Part shown: in pieces, positions 35,491 through 44,834 of the stretch
Layout of the letters: every line of letters begins with the position of its first letter
How positions within the stretch are numbered: the stretch's first letter is position 1
DNA from: Candidatus Eisenbacteria bacterium
GTDB taxonomy: Bacteria > Eisenbacteria > RBG-16-71-46 > SZUA-252
DNA: 52,127 nucleotides
Assembly: GCA_005893305.1 (NCBI GenBank)
Contig: VBOZ01000029.1
Location: 1-52,127 of the forward strand
Direction of reading: 5' to 3'
Made by a program: the position numbers and the translations under genes
Notes under the pieces: generated by a model
What the model saw: the letters and a program-made list of their open reading frames with translations, nothing else
Database searches by the model: none
Told to the model about the DNA's origin: nothing

Positions 35491-36266
35491 TCGCCGAACC
35501 GCCTCTTCCACAAGAGGCCCAGCGTGGCCGTCACGGTCCGCGACACGTTCATCTTGCTCCCGCCTTCCTTGTAGTCGTAGCGCAGGATGAATGGGACCTC
35601 TCCGAAAATCAGGTTCATCCGCCGGAGCTTGAGAAGGATGTCCACCATGCATTGAAAGCCGTCCTGGTCGAGGAAGCTCTCGCCGTAGCGGGCGAGCGCG
35701 TCCCGGACGACACGCGCGCGATAGGCCCGATACCCGCAGGTGAAGTCCCTCACGCCCCGGGTGGGGAACACGAGGCGGAAGATCCAGGACGCGCCGTAGC
35801 TCAACGCCTGGCGGAACAGGGGAACGCCCACGCATCGGGATCCGGCGCGGTATCGAGACGCGATGACCACGTCGTGCCCCTCGGAGATCATGCGGACCAT
35901 GCGGAGGATCAATCCCGGCGCGTGCGTATCGTCAGCGTCCATCGTCACGATGATGTCCCGCCCGCCCGCCGACTCCGCCGCCGCGACGAGGCCATCCCGG
36001 ATGGTGGCGCCCAGGCCGAGATTGACGTCGTGCTCCATCAGCCGGATCGGCATTCGGGCCGCGCACGCGCGCACGGTGTCGCGGGTGGAATCCCGGCTGC
36101 CGTCGTCGACCAGGATGACCTTGTACGGCATCGCGGCATCCTCGAGCGCCTCGTCGACATGGTCGAGCAGCCTCTCGATTCGGGCTTCCTCGTTGTAGAC
36201 CGGAAGCACGACGTACACGATCCGCTTCTCGTGTTTCCCCTTGCCGGTCCCACTCGGCTCGCTCAT
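35487..36266 (-). CDS. GT2 family polyprenol-phosphate mannosyltransferase-like
   Basis: First gene of the minus-strand glycosylation unit. A GT-A fold glycosyltransferase: VYVVLPVYNEEARI at the N-terminus, VILVDDGSRDST near residue 46, then the metal-binding TMDADDTH near residue 103 and FTCGYRAYRA near 175. The C-terminus KEGGSKMNVSRTV corresponds to the region of dolichyl-phosphate mannosyltransferase (DPM1) that closes over the donor. No membrane helices follow, as in soluble DPM1. With ManC in the same window, mannose transfer from GDP-mannose to a polyprenyl phosphate is the best guess; other hexoses are possible. 259 residues. Confidence 0.85.
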   Translation of the reverse strand: MSEPSGTGKGKHEKRIVYVVLPVYNEEARIERLLDHVDEALEDAAMPYKVILVDDGSRDSTRDTVRACAARMPIRLMEHDVNLGLGATIRDGLVAAAESAGGRDIIVTMDADDTHAPGLILRMVRMISEGHDVVIASRYRAGSRCVGVPLFRQALSYGASWIFRLVFPTRGVRDFTCGYRAYRARVVRDALARYGESFLDQDGFQCMVDILLKLRRMNLIFGEVPFILRYDYKEGGSKMNVSRTVTATLGLLWKRRFGD

Positions 36267-36406
36267 AGACCCCTTGTAGCAGAAGTTGTAACGAGTGCGC
36301 CTCTCCGAGCTTCAAACTATATCCCGTAAGTTATAGTATATCATATCTTTACACAACTGCACGAGCGCTCTCTTGATGGCGCCCGAATCGGCCGATAACA
36401 AGGGCG
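36267..36406. promoter_or_regulatory. AT-rich divergent promoter region
   Basis: The 140 bases between the GT2 start and the divergent sensor kinase contain the longest AT-rich block I noticed (about 36313-36354), with TATAGT/TATATC-like elements on both strands. On the plus strand TTCAAA and TATAGT are only 15 bases apart; no hexamer pair with ideal spacing was found. Promoter position is therefore approximate. Confidence 0.4.
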
Positions 36407-39400
36407 ATGCGGACGATTCGAGCATGGGGCTTTGCCCTCTTCCTGCTGCTCCTCCCGCGCGCCGGCTTCGCTCTCGATCCCGCGCGCGCGATCACGCAGT
36501 ACTCCGTCCAGACTTGGTTCGCGAAGGACGGGCTCCCTCAGAACTCGGTGCACGCCATCTACGAGGATCCGGACGGCTACATGTGGTTCGGCACCGAGGA
36601 GGGGCTCACCCGCTTCGACGGCGCGCATTTCACGACGTTCAATCAGGTGACGCCGGCCCTCGATGGGGGCTTCTGGATCGGGTCGTTGAACGGCGGCCTC
36701 GCGCACTACAAAGACGGCACCTTCACGCAGAGAGGGCACGAGCTGGGCCTCGAGAACAACGCGGTTCGGCCCGCGTTCGAGGACGGGCGCGGCGGCCTCT
36801 GGGTCGGAACCGTCGGCGGCGGCCTGGTGCTGCTCCGGCAGGGACGCGCGACGGCCTACACGCAGCGCGACGGTATTCCGAGCGACATCGTCCGCGGCAT
36901 CGTCAAGGACGAGGATGGGAGCCTCTGGCTCGGCACCGCTGAAGGCCTCTGCCGGTTCCGAGACGGGAAGGGCGTCGCCTATACGACGCGGGACGGCCTC
37001 CCGGACAACACCGTCATGTCCCTCTATCGCGACCGAGGAGGCGTCCTCTGGGTCGGCACCCTCGGCGGCCTCTCCCGATACGCGGACGGCCACTTCACGA
37101 ACTACCGTCGGGCCGACGGACTACCCGACGACGGCGTCTACGCCCTGTGCGAGGACCGCGCGGGAACCCTCTGGATCGGAACCGAGGGAGGGCTCTGCCG
37201 CTACTCGCGGGGAGTGTTCTCGTCGCTGACGGCGAAGGAGGGGCTCTCCGGTGACCGGATCCGAAGCATCCGCGAGGACCGGGAGGGGAGCCTTTGGGTG
37301 GGGACGTTCGGCGGCGGTCTCACGAGGCTGCAGGACGGCAAGTTCCTGAATTACACGACCCGCGAGGGGCTCGTGCACGACGGGGTCGGCCCGGTGATCC
37401 AGGACCGGACCGGGGGGATCTGGCTCGGGACCCGGGGCGGCGGCTTGAGCCGCTACAAGGACGGCGCGTTCGTCTCCTACACCACCAAGAACGGCCTGGC
37501 CAGCGATCTCGTCGAGTCGCTCTGCGAGGACCACACCGGTGCGATCTGGATCGGGACGTTCGGGGGTGGGCTTTCCCGCTTCAAGGACGGAACGTTCACG
37601 ACGCTGACGCCGAGCGGGCCCGGGCGGAACGTCGTGACAACGATGCACGAGGACCGTCAGGGCAATCTCTGGATCGGCTACAACGGCGGCGGGCTGGATC
37701 GGTACAAGGACGGCAAGTTCACGTCCTACACGACCGCGGACGGGCTCGCGCACAACATGGTGCGGGACTTGTTCGAGGATCGCGATGGGGCCCTCTGGAT
37801 CGGAACCGTCGGCGGCGGGATCAGCAGGCTGGAAGGCGGCCGTTTCACGAGCTACTCCACGTCGAACGGCTTCCCGTACGACGTCATCGGTTGCATCACG
37901 CAGGACTCGCAGGGGACGATGTGGTTCGGCACGCTGGGAGGCGGCCTGGTTCGATTCCGGGATGGGAAATTCCGGCAGATCACCACGCGCGACGGGCTCT
38001 TCGATGACACGGTCTATTCGATCCTGGAGGACACAGAGGGCAACTTCTGGATGAGCTGCAACGTCGGTGTCTCACGCGTGAGCCTCGCGCAGCTCGACGA
38101 CTTCGCGGACGGCAAGATCCCGAAGGTCACGGCCCTCTCCTTCGGCGAAGCCGACGGAATGCGGAGCCGCGAGTGCAACGGCAACTCGCCCGGCGCGTTG
38201 AGAGCGAACGACGGCAGACTCTGGTTCTCCACGCTGGGTGGCGCGGCCGTCATCGATCCGAATCACATCCCGTTCAATCGTCGCCCGCCGCCGGTCCTTG
38301 TCGAGCGTGTGATCGCCGACGGCAAGCCGCTTAAGTCGAAAGGAACGATGCACGTCCCGCCGGGGAAGGGCGCGCTGGAGTTCCAGTACGCCGCCCTGAG
38401 CTACCTGGCGCCGGAACGCGTGCGCTTCCGTTATCGCCTGGAGGGGTTCGATCGGGACTGGGTCGAGGCCGGCACGAGGAGGGTGGCCTACTACACCAAC
38501 ATCCCGCCGGGCCGCTATACGTTCCGGGTCCTGGCCTGCAACAACGACGGCGTCTGGAGCGCGGACGGCGCCTCGGCCGCGCTGGAGCTCGCCCCGCACT
38601 TCTATCAAACGTACGGATTTCTCGGGCTGTGCGTCGCCGCCATCGCGATGTCCGGTGTGTGGTGGCATCGGTCGCGCGTCCGCCGGCTCACCCAGAAGGC
38701 GGAGAAGCTGCGCGCGCTCGTGGACGAGCGCACCCGCGCCAAGGAGGCTCTCGCGGAGAGCAACCGGAAGCTCGAGCTGGCTCTTTCAGAGCTTCACCGC
38801 GCCCAAGAGACCCTCGTGCAGCAGGAGCGGCTGCGCGCTTTGGGCCAGATGGCCAGCGGCGTGACCCACGACTTCAACAACGCGCTCACCCCCATCGTGG
38901 GCTACACCGATTTCCTCCTCGTGCGCACCCAGATTCTCGACGACCGCGAGAAGACCCTGGAGTACCTCAAGAACATCAATATGGCCGCCAAGGACGCGGC
39001 CAATGTCGTGAAGCGCCTTCGGGAGTTCTACCGCCCGCACGATGAGAAGGAGGTATTTCCGGTGGTCGCGCTGGATGCGATCGTGCGGCAGTCGATCGCC
39101 ATGACCCAGCCCAAGTGGAAGGATCAGGCGCTCGTCGAGGGCGTCACGATCGAGGTGAAGTCCGAGCTGGCCATCACGCCGCTCCTCTCCGGGAACGAAG
39201 CGGACCTTCGCGAGATGCTCACGAACCTGATTTTCAACGCCGTGGACGCGATGCCGGAAGGCGGGTCGATCACGCTGCGCACGCGCGTCGAGGGAACGTT
39301 CGTCGTTCTCGAGGTCTCGGACACCGGCACCGGAATGACCGACGAAGTGCGCCAGCGCTGTCTCGAGCCGTTCTTCACGACGAAAGGCGCCGAAGGGACG

Positions 39401-39928
39401 GGGTTAGGTCTCCCGATGGTCTATGGGATCGTTTGCCGTCACGGCGGAACGATCACGATCGACAGCGCCCCCGGGAAGGGGGCGACGTTCCAGATCAAGC
39501 TCCCGGCCAAAGCCATTCCGGCGCGAGAGAAGGGCGCCGAGGCCCCGCCACCCGCTCCGGAGCTCCGGTCCTTACGCGTGCTTGTCGTCGACGACGAGCC
39601 GAGGGTTCTGAGCTTGGTCCAGGATTACCTCGTTGCCGATCATCACAGCGTGGAGACCGCGACCGATGGTCGGGATGGGCTCGACAAGCTCCGGACCGGC
39701 AAGTTCGACTTGATCGTCACCGATCGCACCATGCCCAAGATGACCGGGGACCAGCTGGCGGTCGCCGCGAAGCGGCTGCGGCCCGAGACGCCGATCGTCC
39801 TCCTCACCGGGTTCGGTGAATTGATGAGCGATCACGACGAGCGGCCTGAGGGCGTGGATCTGATCGTGAGCAAGCCCATCACGCTCGCCGCGCTCCGGGC
39901 CGCCATGACAAGGGTCATCGCCGCCTGA
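36407..39928 (+). CDS. Hybrid sensor histidine kinase with 14 Reg_prop motifs, Y_Y_Y domain and receiver
   Basis: An 1173-residue one-protein two-component system. A signal peptide (AWGFALFLLLLPRAGFAL) is followed by 14 Trp-Phe/Ile-Gly-Thr blade motifs (from YMWFGTEEGL to RLWFSTLGGA), consistent with two seven-bladed propellers in the periplasm; the gap between blades 1 and 2 is about 12 residues short. A Y_Y_Y domain at ~655-725 and a membrane helix near ~750 come next. The cytoplasmic part has His821 in GVTHDFNNALTPIVG, N-box NLIFNAVDAMPEGG, a G-box, and a C-terminal receiver with Asp1106 (VTDRTMPKMTG). There is no DNA-binding domain and no adjacent response regulator, so its output partner must be elsewhere. 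Confidence 0.93.
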   Translation: MRTIRAWGFALFLLLLPRAGFALDPARAITQYSVQTWFAKDGLPQNSVHAIYEDPDGYMWFGTEEGLTRFDGAHFTTFNQVTPALDGGFWIGSLNGGLAHYKDGTFTQRGHELGLENNAVRPAFEDGRGGLWVGTVGGGLVLLRQGRATAYTQRDGIPSDIVRGIVKDEDGSLWLGTAEGLCRFRDGKGVAYTTRDGLPDNTVMSLYRDRGGVLWVGTLGGLSRYADGHFTNYRRADGLPDDGVYALCEDRAGTLWIGTEGGLCRYSRGVFSSLTAKEGLSGDRIRSIREDREGSLWVGTFGGGLTRLQDGKFLNYTTREGLVHDGVGPVIQDRTGGIWLGTRGGGLSRYKDGAFVSYTTKNGLASDLVESLCEDHTGAIWIGTFGGGLSRFKDGTFTTLTPSGPGRNVVTTMHEDRQGNLWIGYNGGGLDRYKDGKFTSYTTADGLAHNMVRDLFEDRDGALWIGTVGGGISRLEGGRFTSYSTSNGFPYDVIGCITQDSQGTMWFGTLGGGLVRFRDGKFRQITTRDGLFDDTVYSILEDTEGNFWMSCNVGVSRVSLAQLDDFADGKIPKVTALSFGEADGMRSRECNGNSPGALRANDGRLWFSTLGGAAVIDPNHIPFNRRPPPVLVERVIADGKPLKSKGTMHVPPGKGALEFQYAALSYLAPERVRFRYRLEGFDRDWVEAGTRRVAYYTNIPPGRYTFRVLACNNDGVWSADGASAALELAPHFYQTYGFLGLCVAAIAMSGVWWHRSRVRRLTQKAEKLRALVDERTRAKEALAESNRKLELALSELHRAQETLVQQERLRALGQMASGVTHDFNNALTPIVGYTDFLLVRTQILDDREKTLEYLKNINMAAKDAANVVKRLREFYRPHDEKEVFPVVALDAIVRQSIAMTQPKWKDQALVEGVTIEVKSELAITPLLSGNEADLREMLTNLIFNAVDAMPEGGSITLRTRVEGTFVVLEVSDTGTGMTDEVRQRCLEPFFTTKGAEGTGLGLPMVYGIVCRHGGTITIDSAPGKGATFQIKLPAKAIPAREKGAEAPPPAPELRSLRVLVVDDEPRVLSLVQDYLVADHHSVETATDGRDGLDKLRTGKFDLIVTDRTMPKMTGDQLAVAAKRLRPETPIVLLTGFGELMSDHDERPEGVDLIVSKPITLAALRAAMTRVIAA

Positions 39929-39930
39929 GG

Positions 39931-41805
39931 TCACCCGGGCGTCGCGGCCGACCCTAGCGCTGGGTTGAGACGGTGCGCCTCGCGAAAATCCGCCGCCGCG
40001 CCATCGGAATCGCCGATCCGCGACTTGCAGACCCCTCGATTGTAGTAGGCGTACGGATCCCGCACGCCCGACTCGATCGCCCGATCAAACTCGGCGATCG
40101 CATCTCTGTATCGAGCCAGCTGCAGATAGGCGTTCCCGCGAGGGAAGTGGAGGGTCGTTGCCTGGAGGGGCATCAGGACTCTCGCACGCTCCAGGTCCGT
40201 GAGCGCCTCGTTGGGACGAGCCAGGCGTAGGTACGCGATCGCGCGGTTGTAATACGTGCGGCCCATGTTCGGCTCCAGGCTCAACCCGCGGTCGAACATG
40301 ATCAGGGCCGAGTCCACCTGCCCCAGGCTTCCATAGGCGTTTCCGAGCCCGTCGAACAGGATTCCTCTGCGCGAGCCCAGCCTCAACGCGGTTTGCAGAT
40401 CCGCCATCGCTTCCGAGACCCGGCCCGACTTGCCCCTGAAGTTGCCGCGGGAGATGTACGCCAGGTCGCTGCGCGGGTAACGATGGATCACGGTGCTCCA
40501 GAAGGTCTCGCTATCCCGCCAGGACTCGATTTGCCGCGTGGTCTGGACCAGCAGGAACGCCGCGAAGAGGCCGCACGCCGCCCACGCGGCGGGACGGAGC
40601 GCCGGCGATTTCCGGAGAACAAGGGCCATTCCATCGGCGAGCGCGAAGAGAAGCCCGAAGTACGAGAGATAGGAATAGCGGTCCGCCATGATCGCCTCGC
40701 CCACGGGAACCCATTGGAGAACGGGCGCGATGGTGACGAGGTACCACCCGATGCCAAAGGTCAATATTCGGGTCCGCCGGAGGTCCCAAATCGCGAGCGC
40801 GACGGTGCCGAGGAGAAAGAGCGGCGAGAGGAGGTACAGGACGCCGTTCGCCTCGGAGGACGACGGATACGGATAGAAGCCGGACAGGTTGAGAGGCACG
40901 AAGAGCTTCCACACGTACATGAGATAGCCATAGCTGGGGAGCGTGAGGCGCTGGAGCGGCGAAACGGGCAGGGTGTCGGCGAGGCCCTTGAGCCCCTTGT
41001 CGACGCGGGTGAAGGCGCCGTGGAAATCCCCTCCGGCTTGAACGTTCATCGCGATCAGGCCGAAGAGGAGCGCGACGGCGAAGAACGGGGCCTTCTCGAG
41101 GAGGCTCTTCGGTTCGAGGGCGGGCCGGCGCTTCCAGAAATCGAGCAGCGCCATCACGACCGGGAACACGACGGCCATCCCCTTCGAGAGGCAAGAAAGA
41201 ACGAACAGGGCGAAGGTGGCGAGGAGCCATGGCCACGCTTGCCGTTCGAGATACCGCCAGTACGTGATGCACGCCGAGAGGAAGAAGAGGCAATACAGCA
41301 CGTCCTTCCGCTCCGAAATCCACGCGACCGATTCCACGTGCATGGGGTGGATTCCGAAGAGGAGCGCGACGACCGAGGCAACGAGGATCCGCCGTCCCGA
41401 GAGCAGGAGCGCGAGCCAGAAGACGAGCATGGTGTTCAGCGTGTGAAGGATCACGTTGGTGACGATGAACGGCTTGGGCGAGAGCGGTTGGGATGCGTTC
41501 GTGGCGAGCGAGATCATGGTGAGCGGGTGATAGTTGTTGGAAATCACGGCCGTGAGAAGGCCGTGGGTATCGTGGCTTTGAACGAGGGTGTTCTCCTCCA
41601 CGTAGTCGGGGTCGTCCCAGCTCACGAAGGCGTGATCGAACGCGCCCGTGTACGCCGCGAACGTGACCGCGGCGATTGCCGCCACGGAGAGCAAGGTCGC
41701 ACCGATGCGGCGGGGCGGCTGCGATGTCGCGGCCGTCCGCGCCGATTCGGAAGCACGATTCGGCACCCGCCGCCCGCGCCGTGGCTTCGACGGATTCCGG
41801 GTCAC
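39931..41805 (-). CDS. TMTC-like membrane protein with C-terminal TPR repeats (second copy)
   Basis: Starts at GTG 41805, which overlaps the stop of the MASE1 kinase gene (GTGA). It shares the TMTC layout: an acidic SWDDPDYVEEN motif after the first helix (~residue 65), NNYHPLTMISLATNA, and GIHPMHVESVAWISERKDVLY (~residue 150), about ten membrane segments to residue ~440, then four or five TPR units (GRVSEAMADLQTALRLG, GQVDSALIMFDRGLSLEP, RPNEALTDLERARVL, RYRDAIAEFDRAIESG, GDSDGAAADFREAHRLNP). Likely a glycosyltransferase-like envelope protein. It is the last gene of the regulatory unit and stops two bases before the convergent kinase gene. Confidence 0.85.
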   Translation of the reverse strand: MTRNPSKPRRGRRVPNRASESARTAATSQPPRRIGATLLSVAAIAAVTFAAYTGAFDHAFVSWDDPDYVEENTLVQSHDTHGLLTAVISNNYHPLTMISLATNASQPLSPKPFIVTNVILHTLNTMLVFWLALLLSGRRILVASVVALLFGIHPMHVESVAWISERKDVLYCLFFLSACITYWRYLERQAWPWLLATFALFVLSCLSKGMAVVFPVVMALLDFWKRRPALEPKSLLEKAPFFAVALLFGLIAMNVQAGGDFHGAFTRVDKGLKGLADTLPVSPLQRLTLPSYGYLMYVWKLFVPLNLSGFYPYPSSSEANGVLYLLSPLFLLGTVALAIWDLRRTRILTFGIGWYLVTIAPVLQWVPVGEAIMADRYSYLSYFGLLFALADGMALVLRKSPALRPAAWAACGLFAAFLLVQTTRQIESWRDSETFWSTVIHRYPRSDLAYISRGNFRGKSGRVSEAMADLQTALRLGSRRGILFDGLGNAYGSLGQVDSALIMFDRGLSLEPNMGRTYYNRAIAYLRLARPNEALTDLERARVLMPLQATTLHFPRGNAYLQLARYRDAIAEFDRAIESGVRDPYAYYNRGVCKSRIGDSDGAAADFREAHRLNPALGSAATPG

Positions 41806-42959
41806 AGATCGGCGAGGTCCAGCCCGGCGAGGGGGCGGGCGATGCCAGGTACCCTGCAGGTGACGATGGTGCCGCCGCGGTCGGGTTGGACCTCGAGCGT
41901 GCCGCCGAGCTGCTCGGCCCGATGCTTCATGATGCTCACGCCGAGCCCCTCCCTGTTTGCGGCCGTCGAGCCCAGCCCGACCCCGTCGTCGCGAACCGTG
42001 AGCGTCAGCTGCTGGCCTTGCAGCACCAGATAGATCTCGATGGCGCGCGCCTTGCCGTGCCGGACGGCGTTGCTGATGGACTCCTGAATGATCCGGTAGA
42101 GGTTCGTCGCCGCGACGGGACGGTCGACCACAAAGGGCTTCTCATAGTCGAGCGTACACGCCACATCGAAGACCCGCTCGGTCATCGCCGCGAGCTCCTG
42201 GATCGACGCGAGGAATCCTCCCTCGCCCAGCGTTACGGGCGTGAGCCCGAGGGCCAGGCGGTGCGTCTTCGCGATCGCCTCCTGCACAAGGGAGCGGATT
42301 TCCTTCGCCGCCGTCATCTCCGGCAGCGATTGGGTGGAGAGTTTCTTCTCGACCGCGCTGGATAGAAAGAGGATGCCGGCGAGAAGCTGCCCCAGGTCAT
42401 CATGCAAATCCCGTCCCAGACGCAGGCGCTCTCGCTCGCCCGCGTCGATGAGTTCCTTCTCAAGCCGCGAGCGTTCCCCCATCTCTCCCCGCAGCGACTG
42501 ATTGGCCCGGGACAGGTCCACCGTCCGATCGCGGACCCGCTCCTCCAGCTCGTCGCGCGCTCGCCGGAGGTCCTCCGTGGTGCGCTCGCGGGCGGCGACG
42601 ACCGCGGACAGCGTGAGCGACAAGACCGCGACGACGCCCAGGAACGATTGGAGAAGGAGAAGGGAGGCATTGGCCGACGCCAGGACGAAAGGCCCCAGGC
42701 CAAGCTCGGTGCCCCACACGGTGACCGCCGAGAGCCCGACCACCGCCGTGGCGGCGGCACGCTGGCCAAAGCGGTACGCCACCCAGACCACGACCGGGAT
42801 CCAGAACCACTCGATCGGCGCGTTCTTCTGACCGATGCCGCCGAAGAAAGCGGCCGCGGTCGCGATGAGGAGGACTCCGACGCAGGTCGCCTCGACGAGC
42901 CGGCGGGGCGGAAGAGGACGCGCTCCCGCTATCCAGAGCAGGAGGGGCGGGGCGATCAC
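41802..42959 (-). CDS. MASE1-type sensor histidine kinase, kinase part of a frameshifted gene
   Basis: Kinase half of the gene that begins at 43476. The frame picks up in the last helices of the MASE1 sensor (VIAPPLLLWIAGARP), a coiled coil follows (ERTTEDLRRARDELEERVRDRTVDL), then the dimerisation domain of the NarX/UhpB type with the phospho-acceptor His in LGRDLHDDLGQLLAGILF, and an HATPase_c domain with its N-box (YRIIQESISNAVRHGKAR) and G-box (DDGVGLGSTAANREGLG). The frame could initiate at GTG 42959, but that would leave most of the sensor out. An orthodox LuxR-type regulator for a HisKA_3 kinase is not present in the neighbourhood. Confidence 0.85.
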   Translation of the reverse strand: MIAPPLLLWIAGARPLPPRRLVEATCVGVLLIATAAAFFGGIGQKNAPIEWFWIPVVVWVAYRFGQRAAATAVVGLSAVTVWGTELGLGPFVLASANASLLLLQSFLGVVAVLSLTLSAVVAARERTTEDLRRARDELEERVRDRTVDLSRANQSLRGEMGERSRLEKELIDAGERERLRLGRDLHDDLGQLLAGILFLSSAVEKKLSTQSLPEMTAAKEIRSLVQEAIAKTHRLALGLTPVTLGEGGFLASIQELAAMTERVFDVACTLDYEKPFVVDRPVAATNLYRIIQESISNAVRHGKARAIEIYLVLQGQQLTLTVRDDGVGLGSTAANREGLGVSIMKHRAEQLGGTLEVQPDRGGTIVTCRVPGIARPLAGLDLADL

Positions 42960-42968
42960 GAGGTCGCC

Positions 42969-43476
42969 GATCCCAGGTCGTCCAGATCGCGCCGTAATCC
43001 GACCAATGTGCGAAGCCGGCGATCGAAAGGGTGGTGGCCCCCACGGTCGCGCTCACGATCGTGCTCAAGCCCGCCGCCAACCCGATGAACTTGAGAATGT
43101 CCCGCGGGCGCGAGAGCGCCTCCTTCCCGCCCGCGAAGCGATTGGCCAGCCACGCGCCTACCAGCCCCTCGAGCGTGTTCCCGGCGGCGATTCCCGCGGA
43201 TGTGGCGAGCGAGCCCGCCGTCGTTGCGTTCGCCAGGAAGGCCCCGAGCGCGATCCCCGGCCAGACGCGGTTCCCGAACAGAAGAAAGGCTGCGAGGGCG
43301 ATTCCGGCCGGCGGCCACACCGCTGACGCGCTGGGGTGGACGATTGCGAGGCTCAGCCCCAGCTTCGCGGCGGCGAAATAGAATGCGGCGAGGACCAGGT
43401 TCAGCCCCGCCGAATGCCACACCGATTCAGCTCCGGTGCCTAGGCGCGCTCGGTCGCTTTTCAGAAGTTCGCGCAT
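42969..43476 (-). CDS. MASE1-type sensor histidine kinase, N-terminal sensor part of the frameshifted gene
   Basis: Begins at ATG 43476 with the MASE1 layout: NLVLAAFYFAAAKLGLSLA, PSASAVWPPAGIALAAFLLFG, ANATTAGSLATSAGIAAGNTLEGL, then ATVGATTLSIAGFAHWSDYGAIWTTW. At this point the expected W-W-x-G-D-L is broken: the frame reads on into arginine/proline-rich residues and does not stop until 42460. Restoring two bases (TG) at 42972-42973 would join it exactly to the kinase part. MASE1 is an integral membrane sensor found in kinases and diguanylate cyclases. Confidence 0.85.
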
Positions 43477-43489
43477 GCAAATCCCTCGA

Positions 43490-44830
43490 TCACGGTTCCA
43501 GAGACTCCGGGCGCCAGCCGAGCCTCTTCATTTTTTTGTAGAGGTGGCTACGCTCCAGCCCCAATCGGCTGGCCGCCTTGGTCATGGTGCCCTCGGCCAG
43601 GATAGCTGCCTCGATTTGCTTTTTCTCGAACTCCCGCACCGCCTCGCTCAGACGCGGCCGTTCGGCCACCGTGCCTTCCGCGCGGGGGAGCGCGGCATGA
43701 ACCTGCTCGTGATCGACCGAAGTGCCTGGGGTCATGATGATCAGCCGCTCCACCAGGTTTCGCAGCTCGCGGACGTTGCCGGGGAAGGAGTATCGGCGAA
43801 GGGTGTCGAGCGCGCTCGGCGTAAACCGCTTCTGCTTCCCGTTCGTCTCCTTCGCGATCTGAGTCGCGAAATGCTCGAGCAAGAGCGGGATATCCTCGGG
43901 ACGCTGGCGAAGGGGGGGGACAGTGATCGGAATGACGGCGAGCCGGAAGTAAAGATCTTCACGAAATTGGTTGGATTGGATCCGCTCAGCGAGATCGCGA
44001 TTCGTGGCCGCGATGACGCGCACGTCGACGCGGATCGTCCTGTTTCCTCCGACCCGGAAGAATTCGGCCTCCTCCAGAACGCGAAGGAGCTTTGTCTGCG
44101 CCCGCGGGCTCAGGTCGCCGACCTCGTCCAGGAAGAGCGTCCCGCCGTGCGCCTCCTCGAACCGGCCCCGGCGCGCCTGCGTCGCCCCGGTAAAGGCGCC
44201 CCTCTCGTGACCGAACAGCTCCGATTCGATCAGCTCCTCCGGGATTGCGGAGCAGTTGACGGCGACGAACGGCCGCTCCCGCCTCGCGCCCGAGGCGTGG
44301 AGCGCCCGGGCAACCAGCTCCTTGCCCGTGCCGTTCTCTCCCTGAATGAGAACCCGGGCCGCGCTCTGTCCGGCGAGCTGAACCTCGCGCAGAAGTTTCT
44401 GCACCGCCGGCGAGGCGCCCACGATCGGATGCATCCAGGGCTGCCTCAGGCGGCTGTTCTCGTTCCGGAGCGCGAGCGTCGTGGAGGCATTGCGGAGCAG
44501 GACGAGAAGGCGCTCCAGCGAGATCGGTTTTTCCAGGAAGTCGAACGCGCCGAGTTTGGTCGCCTTCACCGCGACGTCGATCGTCGAGTGACCCGACATC
44601 ATGATGACCGCGGTTTCCGGCGAGCCGGCCGTGATCTCGGCGAGGAGATCGAGCCCGCTCTCCTCCGGGAACCAGACATCCAGGAGCACGAAGTCGTAGG
44701 CGTCGCGGAGCTTTGTTCGCCCTTCGGCCACCGATGCCGCGGAATCGGCCTGAAACCCCTCGCGGCCCAGGGCTCCCTCGAGGCTCTTCCGGATGTTGGC
44801 CTCATCGTCCACGATCAACACGGATGGCAT
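43490..44830 (-). CDS. NtrX-like sigma-54-dependent response regulator
   Basis: A 446-residue transcription activator. The receiver domain has the acidic pair DDE at 8-10, phospho-acceptor Asp51 (LLDVWFPEESG) and Lys101 in FLEKPISLE. The AAA+ domain carries Walker A GENGTGKE (164-171), the sigma-54 contact loop GAFTGA (211-216), Walker B TLFLDEVGDL (231-240), and the arginine-finger region REDLYFRLAVIPITVPPLRQR. The C-terminus is a Fis-type helix-turn-helix (AAILAEGTMTKAASRLGLERSHLYKKMKRLG). The next gene upstream is an NtrY-like kinase, so it is most probably its regulator. Its promoters would need sigma-54; one candidate is opposite the operon. Confidence 0.93.
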   Translation of the reverse strand: MPSVLIVDDEANIRKSLEGALGREGFQADSAASVAEGRTKLRDAYDFVLLDVWFPEESGLDLLAEITAGSPETAVIMMSGHSTIDVAVKATKLGAFDFLEKPISLERLLVLLRNASTTLALRNENSRLRQPWMHPIVGASPAVQKLLREVQLAGQSAARVLIQGENGTGKELVARALHASGARRERPFVAVNCSAIPEELIESELFGHERGAFTGATQARRGRFEEAHGGTLFLDEVGDLSPRAQTKLLRVLEEAEFFRVGGNRTIRVDVRVIAATNRDLAERIQSNQFREDLYFRLAVIPITVPPLRQRPEDIPLLLEHFATQIAKETNGKQKRFTPSALDTLRRYSFPGNVRELRNLVERLIIMTPGTSVDHEQVHAALPRAEGTVAERPRLSEAVREFEKKQIEAAILAEGTMTKAASRLGLERSHLYKKMKRLGWRPESLEP

Positions 44831-44834
44831 CGCG

